Of a stretch of 23,088 bases of DNA, positions 6,280 to 12,598 are shown one piece after another. The stretch is from an uncultured Eubacteriales bacterium (GTDB lineage Bacteria > Bacillota > Clostridia > Oscillospirales > Oscillospiraceae). Each line of letters starts with the position of its first letter. The first letter of the stretch is position 1. Under the pieces are notes generated by a model. It searched no databases. It saw only the letters and a program-made list of their open reading frames with translations, and was not told where the DNA came from. The position numbers were made by a program, and so were the translations under genes. Location: NCBI GenBank assembly GCA_900551495.1, contig URWG01000009.1, positions 1-23,088 on the forward strand. Direction: 5' to 3'.

Positions 6280-7527
6280 TTACTCCTGTTTTATTTTACT
6301 GCCCGCCGTAGTTCCGGCTGCAAACGCCGTGGACCACGCGATCTGCAAATTAAAGCCGCCCGTATAGGCGTCGCAATCCAGTATCTCGCCCGCAAAATAC
6401 AGCCCCGAAACGAGCTTGGAGCACATGGTTTTCGGGTCGATCTCCTTCACGCAAATACCGCCGCGTGTGATGATCGCCTCATCGATCGGACGGACACCCG
6501 TGATCGGCACGGTAAACGCCTTGGTCTGCGCAATCAGCTCTCTGCGCTGTACGCGGGTCAGCGAATTTGCCTTCATCGCGGGATCGATTCCGCAGCGCTT
6601 GAGCAGCACGGGGATCATCGAATGGGGGTAAAGATCGCTGAGTGCGTTCTCCATGCTCCGATTGGCATAAGCGGTCAGGTCGCGCAGAAAACGCGCTTCC
6701 AGCTTCTCCTCGTCAAGCGCGGGCTTGAGGTCCAAACTGAGCGTGTACCGCTCCCCGTCCCGCAAATGCGCCGAGGCGGACAGCGCCATTGGACCGGAAA
6801 CGCCGAAATGCGTAAACAGCAGCTCGCCGAAGTCGCGATAGACGGTCTTTCCTCTGCCGTCAAGGAGCTTCAGCGCCGTATTGCGCAGCGAAAGCCCTTG
6901 CATCTGCCCGCACGCCGCGTCGTCGCTTTCCAGCGGGACGAGGGAGCCGACCGTAGGCAGGACGGTATGACCGAGCCGCTCCGCCATACGGTAGCCGTCG
7001 CCGGTCGAGCCGGTGGCGGGATAAGAAAGCCCGCCGGTACACAGGATGACCGACTCCGCAGAGATCAAGCCCCGCTCGGTCTTAACGGCGGCAACCGCCC
7101 CGTCTTTCGTCAGAATCTCAAGCGCCCGTTCGTGTCGGCGCACCACGCCGCTTTGACGCAGCGCCCGTTCCAGCGCCGCGATAATATCCGATGCGCGGTC
7201 GGAAACGGGAAAGACCCGATTGCCGCGCTCGGTTTTCAGCGGACAGCCGTTCTCCTCAAAAAAGCGAACGGTGTCCTCGGGCGAAAAGGCGTGCAGACAG
7301 CTTTGCAGGAATCTTCCGTTGCGCGGGATGTTTTTCAGCACCTCGTCCACGGAGGAGCTATTGGTTACATTGCACCTTCCCTTGCCCGTGATTGCAAGCT
7401 TCTTGCCGAGGCGGTCATTTTTTTCCAGCAGGAGGACGCCCTTCCCATGCCTTGCCGCCGTAATCGCGGCAAACATACCGGCAGCGCCGCCGCCGATCAC
7501 GACGACCTCATTCACCGATTTTTTCAT
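6280..7527 (-). CDS. HI0933/BaiN-type FAD-dependent oxidoreductase
   Basis: This 415-residue flavoprotein belongs to the HI0933 (YhiN, aminoacetone-oxidase-like, BaiN) family. The FAD dinucleotide-binding motif is IGGGAAG at residues 11-17. The family signature TGKGRCNVTN follows at about 48-57, a central TGGLSYPATGSTGDG stretch comes next, and the C-terminal AYTGGFNLQIAWSTAFAAG loop closes the FAD site. The physiological substrate is uncertain for most members. Bile-acid flavin reductase activity was reported for BaiN, but the name should not be transferred on homology alone. I chose the ATG at 7527, which gives the usual short lead into the Rossmann fold and overlaps the rpiR gene by 20 nt. 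An ATG at 7533 is nearly as good, and the TTG or longer start at 7566 is unlikely. Confidence 0.9.
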   Translation of the reverse strand: MKKSVNEVVVIGGGAAGMFAAITAARHGKGVLLLEKNDRLGKKLAITGKGRCNVTNSSSVDEVLKNIPRNGRFLQSCLHAFSPEDTVRFFEENGCPLKTERGNRVFPVSDRASDIIAALERALRQSGVVRRHERALEILTKDGAVAAVKTERGLISAESVILCTGGLSYPATGSTGDGYRMAERLGHTVLPTVGSLVPLESDDAACGQMQGLSLRNTALKLLDGRGKTVYRDFGELLFTHFGVSGPMALSASAHLRDGERYTLSLDLKPALDEEKLEARFLRDLTAYANRSMENALSDLYPHSMIPVLLKRCGIDPAMKANSLTRVQRRELIAQTKAFTVPITGVRPIDEAIITRGGICVKEIDPKTMCSKLVSGLYFAGEILDCDAYTGGFNLQIAWSTAFAAGTTAGSKIKQE

Positions 7528-8371
7528 AGACATGGTAGGTGTCCCAAATGGTTTCCAAGCGGTCAAAGATCTGCGACGTCTCCTGCCGCCGCTTGGAGGC
7601 GACGGAAACGATCAGCGCGTTGAGCACGCTCATCGGCGCGATCATCGAGTCGGCAAGCGAGACCATGTCGCTCTTTGCACACAGGACATACTGCGCGTTT
7701 TTCGCAACGGGCGCGTCGGGAGAGTCCGTCAGCGCAATCGTCCGCGCGCCTGCCTTTTCGGAAAATTCCATCGCGCGGATGGCGGCGGTGGAATAGCGCG
7801 GGAAGCTGATGCCGACGAGGACGTCCTGCGGCGAAATGCGGACAAGCTGTTCAAACATCTGACTGTCCGAGGCGCAGCTGATGAGCCGCACATCGTCGAA
7901 AATAAAATTGAAATAATAACTCAAGAATGTTGCCAGCGCCGCCGAGGAGCGAACGCCGAGAATGTAAATGCGCCGTGCGTGCAGCAGCGCCTCGACCGCC
8001 CCGTTGAAGGCGGCGCGGTCAATGCTCTCCACCGTCGCCCGAATCCGATCGGCATCGCCGAGCAGGACTGCCGAGAGCATATCCTCCTCCTGCGCGATCC
8101 GCTCCGCACCGACCTCGATGCGCTGTACGGAGGTCAGGCGATTGAGCACCATCTCCTGCAAGGCGCGCTGCATCTCGGGGTAGCCGTCGTAGCCCAGCAG
8201 CGACGCAAAGCGAACGACTGTCGATTCCGAGACCTGCACGGTCTTTCCGAGGACGCTTGCCGTCTGAAATGCCGCCTTGTCGTAGTCGTCAAGAATATAC
8301 TGTGCAATGCGCTTCTGCCCCTTGGAAAGCGAGGGTAGCTTATTATGTATCGTAGAGAGAATATCCGTCAT
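7508..8371 (-). CDS. MurR/RpiR-family transcriptional regulator
   Basis: This 287-residue regulator has the RpiR layout. Residues 1-77 are an N-terminal helix-turn-helix domain, with the recognition region near VSESTVVRFASLLGYDGYPE at 47-66. Residues 128-260 are a SIS sugar-phosphate-binding domain (ILGVRSSAALATFL, ISFPRYSTAAIRA, TDSPDAPVA). Family members usually sense phosphosugars or amino-sugar phosphates. The start is the ATG at 8371, preceded by AAAGGAGGA and overlapping the rluB stop as ATGA. The in-frame extension to 8509 runs inside rluB and is spurious. Its position within a housekeeping operon, with no sugar genes beside it, gives no clue to its regulon. The effector is unknown. 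Confidence 0.92.
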   Translation of the reverse strand: MTDILSTIHNKLPSLSKGQKRIAQYILDDYDKAAFQTASVLGKTVQVSESTVVRFASLLGYDGYPEMQRALQEMVLNRLTSVQRIEVGAERIAQEEDMLSAVLLGDADRIRATVESIDRAAFNGAVEALLHARRIYILGVRSSAALATFLSYYFNFIFDDVRLISCASDSQMFEQLVRISPQDVLVGISFPRYSTAAIRAMEFSEKAGARTIALTDSPDAPVAKNAQYVLCAKSDMVSLADSMIAPMSVLNALIVSVASKRRQETSQIFDRLETIWDTYHVYEKIGE

Positions 8372-9084
8372 CGGGCTTCCTCCTTTTTGATCTGTTCCGT
8401 TTCCTGCGCGGTGAGGCGGCGCCATTTTCCGACAGGCAGTGAGCCGAGCGACACAGCGCCCTCGCGCGTTCGACACAGACGGCGCACGCGCAGCCCTGCC
8501 GCCTCGCACATTCGGCGAATTTGGCGGTTTTTGCCCTCGTGAATGATGATTTCAAACGTTGCCTTTTCTTCGGATTGCCGCAGCAGACGCACCTGCGGCG
8601 GGCGAATACGGCAGCCGTCAAGGACGATCGGACGTGCCAGCCGCTCCGCAGCGCCGTCCAGTGCGCCGGAGACCGTGACCTCGTAGACCTTTTCGACCTC
8701 GCCGCGCGGGTGCATCAGTCGGTTTGCAAGCGCGCCGTCGTTGGTCAGCAGCAGCAATCCCTCCGAGGTACAGTCCAGCCGTCCGATCGGATAGACGCGG
8801 CAGCCGCAGTTACTGACCAGCTCCGCCACGGTGGGGCGTCCGCGCTCGTCGGAAAGCGTCGTAACATAGCCGCGCGGCTTGTGCAGCATCAGATAAACGG
8901 CTTCCGATTTCTCGGGCAGCGGTTTGCCGCAAACCGTGATTTGATCCTTTTCGGGGTCGGCGGACTGACCGAGCGCGGCAGGTTTTCCGTTGACGCGCAC
9001 CGCGCCGTCAAAGATCAGCCGTTCCGCTGCCCGCCGCGATGCAACCCCGCGGTCGGACAGAATTTTTTGCAGTCGTTGGTTCAT
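8368..9084 (-). CDS. rluB: rRNA pseudouridine synthase, RsuA/RluB family
   Basis: This 238-residue enzyme isomerises a uridine to pseudouridine in rRNA. Residues 1-48 are an S4 RNA-binding domain (QRLQKILSDRGVASRRAAE). The catalytic domain has the GRLD motif at 101-104, with Asp104 as the nucleophile, and the late NRQIRRM motif. RluB (23S) is the commonest assignment for Firmicutes in this context, but RsuA/RluE-type specificity cannot be excluded. I place the start at the ATG at 9084, which begins the S4 domain. The in-frame TTG-type extension to 9165 lies wholly within the carboxypeptidase gene. The ribosome site (GGGGAA) is weak. The upstream gene overlaps this one by 77 nt, far more than any other junction here. 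Confidence 0.9.
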   Translation of the reverse strand: MNQRLQKILSDRGVASRRAAERLIFDGAVRVNGKPAALGQSADPEKDQITVCGKPLPEKSEAVYLMLHKPRGYVTTLSDERGRPTVAELVSNCGCRVYPIGRLDCTSEGLLLLTNDGALANRLMHPRGEVEKVYEVTVSGALDGAAERLARPIVLDGCRIRPPQVRLLRQSEEKATFEIIIHEGKNRQIRRMCEAAGLRVRRLCRTREGAVSLGSLPVGKWRRLTAQETEQIKKEEAR

Positions 9085-10129
9085 AAAAATTCCCCGTCTT
9101 TCCCCAAAGAAGTCGGATGGTCGCGATCCTTCGCCCGCCGAGATAGACTGCGGCGCTGCCGGCAAAGGTGCCCGCGATCCCCGCAGAGAACGCCTGCCGC
9201 GGGTAAAGCAGCCGCAGCGTGACCTGCTCGTCCTCGGCGGCGTGACAGGTAACGCTGTCCCCTGCCAAAAGCGTCACGCGGGAGCCGTCCATCAGCGGTA
9301 TCTCCGCCACGGGCGACCGCAGCTCGACGAGCGTCCGCTCCCGATAGCGGGAAAAGCCGTAGTCGTAAAGCGCCTTATGGTCCTGCCAGTCGCTGCCGTC
9401 GTTGATGGTCACGGCGATCAGCCGTCTGCCGCAGCGCTCGGCGGCACTGACAAGGATACGCCCCGCCGCCTTGGTAAAGCCGGTCTTTACGCCGATTGCG
9501 CCCTCGACCGACCAAAGCAGCTTGTTGTGATTGGTAAAGCAGCGTGACCCGCAGCGATAGTTCTTGGTTGAAACGATTTTGCGAAACATCGGATTATCCA
9601 GCGCGTAAGCAGTCAAGGTCGCCAGATCGCGCGCCGTTGAGTAGTGCGCCTCGCCGTCCAGACCGTTCGGGTTTTCAAACGAAGTGTTCTCCAGCCCGAG
9701 CGCCTGCGCCTTTAGATTCATCAGCACGACGAACTCCTCGACGGAACCGCTGCAAGCCAGCGCCAGCGCAATCGCCGCGTCGTTGCCGGATTGCAGCATC
9801 ATGCCGTAAAGCAGCTCCTCCACGGTCAGCACCTCGCCGACCTGAAGATAGATCGACGAGCCTTCCACGTTCACCGCCTCGGGCGGAATGACGAATTCCT
9901 CCGTCGGGTCGCAGTGCTCCAGCACAACGACTGCCGTCATGATCTTGGTCGTGCTGGCGATCAGGGAACGCTTGTCCGCCTGATTTTCGTACAAAACCGC
10001 GCCCGTATCCGCGTCCATCAGGATCGCGCAGGCGGCACAGCAGCTCGGAGCCGCCGCACAGGGCATTGCGAAAAGGACGGCAGCAACGAAAGCGGCTGCC
10101 GTTCTGTAGAGCTTTTTCAACATCCTCAT
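9008..10129 (-). CDS. D-alanyl-D-alanine carboxypeptidase (PBP5 type), altered C-terminus
   Basis: This 373-residue exported peptidoglycan carboxypeptidase (peptidase S11) removes the terminal D-Ala from stem peptides. A signal peptide spans about residues 1-27. The penicillin-binding motifs are S59-T-T-K62 (SxxK), S114-G-N116 (SxN) and K215-T-G217 (KTG), followed by a PBP5 C-terminal beta domain to about residue 341. The last 32 residues, after IRLL, are low in family character because they read through the rluB start in another frame. The usual C-terminal amphipathic anchor is not evident. One extra base near 9088-9107 would end the protein as LLWGKDGEFL, with a TGA overlapping the rluB ATG. 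Three cysteines (30, 31, 34) start the mature protein. The start is uncertain: ATG 10129 or 10123, with weak ribosome sites. By context it resembles B. subtilis dacB of the scpAB-dacB-rluB neighbourhood, here without spmA/spmB. Confidence 0.88.
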   Translation of the reverse strand: MRMLKKLYRTAAAFVAAVLFAMPCAAAPSCCAACAILMDADTGAVLYENQADKRSLIASTTKIMTAVVVLEHCDPTEEFVIPPEAVNVEGSSIYLQVGEVLTVEELLYGMMLQSGNDAAIALALACSGSVEEFVVLMNLKAQALGLENTSFENPNGLDGEAHYSTARDLATLTAYALDNPMFRKIVSTKNYRCGSRCFTNHNKLLWSVEGAIGVKTGFTKAAGRILVSAAERCGRRLIAVTINDGSDWQDHKALYDYGFSRYRERTLVELRSPVAEIPLMDGSRVTLLAGDSVTCHAAEDEQVTLRLLYPRQAFSAGIAGTFAGSAAVYLGGRRIATIRLLWGKTGNFYEPTTAKNSVRPRGCIAAGSGTADL

Positions 10130-10171
10130 CACCGAAAATAGTCTGCCCGACAATGAGGAAAAATACGCCTG

Positions 10172-10561
10172 TTAATTCTCGGCAGCGGTTTCCTGTTTTG
10201 GATTGACAAGCTCGATCAGCTTGTCGATCAGCCCGGGGAGCTGCTCCATGGCACGCTCCGAGGCGGATTTTGCAGGCTCGTCGATCGGCAGCACGCGCAC
10301 ACGGTCGCCTTGCAGGATAACGACCGCAACGGGGATCACCTTGACGCCGCAGCCCGCGCCGCCGGAAAAGCTCCCCTCGGGCTTCTGCTGCTTTGCCGCG
10401 AGGTCCGCACCGCCGGATGCCATGCCCAGCGTGATTTTGGAGATCGGGACAAGAGTCACGCCCTCTGCGATCGTCATGGGCGAGCCGACGACGGTGTTTG
10501 CATCCACCATCTCGCGGATTTTCGACATCGTTGTTTGGATGACCTCAGGAATTTTGCTCAT
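10172..10561 (-). CDS. gerW: GerW (YtfJ) family sporulation protein
   Basis: This 129-residue protein matches the GerW/YtfJ family, whose Bacillus member is a spore protein needed for normal germination. Family features visible are the N-terminal IPEVIQTTMSKIREMVDANT region (residues 4-23), TIAEGVTLVPISKITLG (30-46), the glycine-rich SFSGGAGCGVKVIPVAVV segment (64-81) and a C-terminal Leu-rich helix (108-120). The ATG at 10561 is supported by AGGAGG about 9 nt upstream and overlaps scpB by 17 nt. The longer in-frame start at 10639 lies inside scpB. Its presence hints that the organism or its ancestors sporulate. In Clostridia it commonly follows scpAB. Confidence 0.9.
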   Translation of the reverse strand: MSKIPEVIQTTMSKIREMVDANTVVGSPMTIAEGVTLVPISKITLGMASGGADLAAKQQKPEGSFSGGAGCGVKVIPVAVVILQGDRVRVLPIDEPAKSASERAMEQLPGLIDKLIELVNPKQETAAEN

Positions 10562-11120
10562 GCTGCTCTGCCTCCTGTTGTTCTTCGGGGAGTTCCTTTT
10601 TCCCAAATTGTATTTTTTCAATCTCCGGAAGCTCGTCAAGCGATTGCAGTCCGAAGGTCCTTAAAAAATCGGGCGTTGTGCGGAACAGCGTCGGACGTCC
10701 GGGGACGTTCAGCTTGCCGCACTCCTCAATCAAGTGTTTATTCAGCAGTGCGCCGACGCTGTAGGAGCTGTCCACCCCGCGAATCTGCTCGATGTACGCC
10801 CGCGTTGCCGGCTGATAGTAGGCAATGACGGTCAGCGTCTCAAGCTGCGAGGCGGAAAGCTTCGGCGGCTTGCGCGTTTCCAGCGCTTTGGTGATATAGG
10901 CGGACATTTCGCCTGACGAGCAGAGCTGATAGGCGTTGCCCAGATGTACCATACGGATACCGCGGCGGTCAAAGGACAGCCGATCCATCAGCCGCTGCGC
11001 CGCAGCCTCAATCTCGTCCGTATCGCACATGGCAGCCATTGCAAGCCGCTGCGTCTCCACGGGCTCGCCTGCCGCGAACAGGATCGCCTCAATGATTCGT
11101 TCAAGCTCCGCTTGTTCCAT
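10545..11120 (-). CDS. scpB: Segregation and condensation protein B
   Basis: This 191-residue ScpB is a subunit of the bacterial condensin complex SMC-ScpA-ScpB, which compacts and segregates chromosomes. Two winged-helix domains are expected at about residues 1-85 and 86-165. Recognisable family stretches are EAILFAAGEPV (residues 11-21), LETLTVIAYYQPATRAYIEQ (93-112), IRGVDSSYSVGALL (113-126) and PGRPTLFRTTPDFLRTFGL (140-158). The acidic Glu/Gln-rich tail is typical and dispensable-looking. It overlaps scpA by 20 nt upstream and gerW by 17 nt downstream. Confidence 0.95.
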   Translation of the reverse strand: MEQAELERIIEAILFAAGEPVETQRLAMAAMCDTDEIEAAAQRLMDRLSFDRRGIRMVHLGNAYQLCSSGEMSAYITKALETRKPPKLSASQLETLTVIAYYQPATRAYIEQIRGVDSSYSVGALLNKHLIEECGKLNVPGRPTLFRTTPDFLRTFGLQSLDELPEIEKIQFGKKELPEEQQEAEQHEQNS

Positions 11121-11910
11121 CTATACTCTCCGTTTTCTCGTCCGGCATTTTACAGAAGCGGACGGTAATATCCTCCCGGTCGTCGTCACCGAGCGTGATT
11201 GAACCGGTGCGGCAAAGCTCCAGCACGGCAAGAAAGGTCGCCACGATCTCGCTTCTTGAGCGGCTGCCCTGAAACAGACTGCGGAACTTTGCAATGCCGC
11301 GCATCAGCAGCCGCTTGAGCACCTGCGCCGCCTTTTTCGTCACGGGGTACGGCTCGGCGCCGACAATGCCGTTAAAATCGGAAACGGGCGGCGGCATTTT
11401 CCGCTCGTTTCGGTCCGCCAGCAGCGCGAAGGCACGCAGCAGGTCCTCCGGCTCGTGGCGATAGCGGTAGGTCTTATCGCGCTGAAACGGCTCGGGCTGC
11501 TTCACAAAAAGGTTACAGCCGATCTCGTTGCGCGGCTCCAAGAATTCGACCGCCGTGCGGATCTGCGCATAGGCTTCCGCCCGCTGGCGCTCCTCCAGCG
11601 AGCGGATCAGCAGCTCCATCTCGCTCATTGCCTCTTCGCGCTCCGCGGCGGAAAGCAGCATTTTGGTCTTAATGAGCATCAGATAGGATGCCATGGAGAT
11701 AAATTCGCTCGCGATCTCCATATCCAGCCGCTTCATATTGTCAAGATACGCAAGGTATTGCTCCAAGATGGAGGTAATGCTGACGTCCTGAATCTCTATT
11801 TTGTTTTTACTCAGCAGGAGCAGGATGGTGTCGAGCGGACCGTCAAAGTCCTCCGGCAGGGCATCCTGTGTCCGCATCACACCGGTCAGGTGATACCTCG
11901 GTTCTTCCAT
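11101..11910 (-). CDS. scpA: Segregation and condensation protein A
   Basis: This 269-residue kleisin bridges the SMC heads in condensin. The hallmark FDGPLDTILLLLSKNKIEI lies near residues 22-40, followed by the helix containing EFISMASYLMLIKTKMLL, which is typical of ScpA. The C-terminal winged helix appears near SRSEIVATFLAVLEL. I chose the ATG at 11910 because a GAGG ribosome site lies about 7 nt upstream. The TTG at 11916 would abut that site. It is the first gene of the ten-gene operon, with a promoter about 30 nt upstream. The 3' end overlaps scpB by 20 nt. Confidence 0.94.
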   Translation of the reverse strand: MEEPRYHLTGVMRTQDALPEDFDGPLDTILLLLSKNKIEIQDVSITSILEQYLAYLDNMKRLDMEIASEFISMASYLMLIKTKMLLSAAEREEAMSEMELLIRSLEERQRAEAYAQIRTAVEFLEPRNEIGCNLFVKQPEPFQRDKTYRYRHEPEDLLRAFALLADRNERKMPPPVSDFNGIVGAEPYPVTKKAAQVLKRLLMRGIAKFRSLFQGSRSRSEIVATFLAVLELCRTGSITLGDDDREDITVRFCKMPDEKTESIDGTSGA

Positions 11911-11940
11911 TGCCAACCTCGAAATTGTAATAACTAATTT

Positions 11941-11969
11941 ATTGTACCATTTTTTTCGTTACTTCGCAA
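11941..11969 (-). promoter_or_regulatory. Sigma-A promoter of the scpA operon
   Basis: On the minus strand, TTGCGA (11969-11964) and TACAAT (11946-11941) are separated by exactly 17 nt. A TG pair precedes the -10 by one base (extended -10). Transcription should start near 11934, leaving a leader of about 25 nt before the scpA ATG. It lies just past the engB terminator, which separates the two units. Confidence 0.75.
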
Positions 11970-11971
11970 CT

Positions 11972-12008
11972 AAAAAATCGGCTGTGAAGAAAACACAGCC
12001 GATTTTTT
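11972..12008 (-). terminator. Terminator after engB (palindromic, bidirectional form)
   Basis: A perfect 15-bp stem (11972-11986 with 11994-12008) encloses a 7-nt loop. The arms end in an A6 and a T6 tract, so a U-run follows the stem on either strand. It sits 2 nt after the engB stop and ends the tig-clpP-clpX-lon-engB unit. Confidence 0.93.
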
Positions 12009-12010
12009 CC

Positions 12011-12598
12011 CTAATTTTCGCAGGCGCGGAGGATCGCTCCGAGCAGGTCGCCGCGTCCCGTCCCCTTCTCCGCGGAAAACGGAATGATCGGCACGGCGTC
12101 ATCCAACGCAAGCGTCTGACGGATGAGCGCCATATTCGGCTCGATCTCGCTCTTTTTCAGCTTGTCGAGCTTATTGGCGACGACGACAAAGGGACGTCCC
12201 GTGTCCGTAAAGAGCTTTGCCATCACAACATCCAGCGCAGTCGGCGCGTGGCGTGCATCGACGATCATCACGCCGAGCGTGATCTGTTCGGGAAGGGCAA
12301 AATAACGCTCCATGAGCTTGCCCCAGCGCTCTTTCTCCGACGCGGCGACCTGCGCATAGCCGTAGCCGGGCAGATCGACAAAATACGCCCGTCCGTCCAC
12401 CTTAAAGTAGTTGATGTGGATGGTTTTCCCCGGCTTCTGTCCGACGCGGGCAAAATTCTTCCGCTGCAAGATGCAGTTGAGCACGGAAGACTTGCCCACA
12501 TTGGACTTCCCTGCGAAGGCGATCTGCGGAATGCCGTCGGCAAGGAAATCCTTCGGCGTGGCGGCAGAGCGGACAAATTCAACCTTCTGTAAATTCAT
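12011..12598 (-). CDS. engB: Ribosome biogenesis GTP-binding protein EngB/YsxC
   Basis: This 195-residue GTPase is needed for late assembly of the 50S ribosomal subunit. G1 is GKSNVGKSS at 30-38, G3 is DLPGYG at 75-80, G4 is NKLD at 142-145 and G5 is SAEKGTG at 175-181. The G2 threonine lies in PGKTIHINYF. The length is standard. The start ATG overlaps the lon stop (ATGA), suggesting coupled translation. The lon-engB pairing is conserved widely in Firmicutes. It is the last gene of its unit and is followed at once by the terminator. Confidence 0.95.
   Translation of the reverse strand: MNLQKVEFVRSAATPKDFLADGIPQIAFAGKSNVGKSSVLNCILQRKNFARVGQKPGKTIHINYFKVDGRAYFVDLPGYGYAQVAASEKERWGKLMERYFALPEQITLGVMIVDARHAPTALDVVMAKLFTDTGRPFVVVANKLDKLKKSEIEPNMALIRQTLALDDAVPIIPFSAEKGTGRGDLLGAILRACEN

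Noticed and set aside
8372..8509. Extended N-terminus for the RpiR regulator
   Set aside because: The extra 46 residues are Arg/Ala-rich shadow of rluB. A strong AAAGGAGG fixes the start at 8371.
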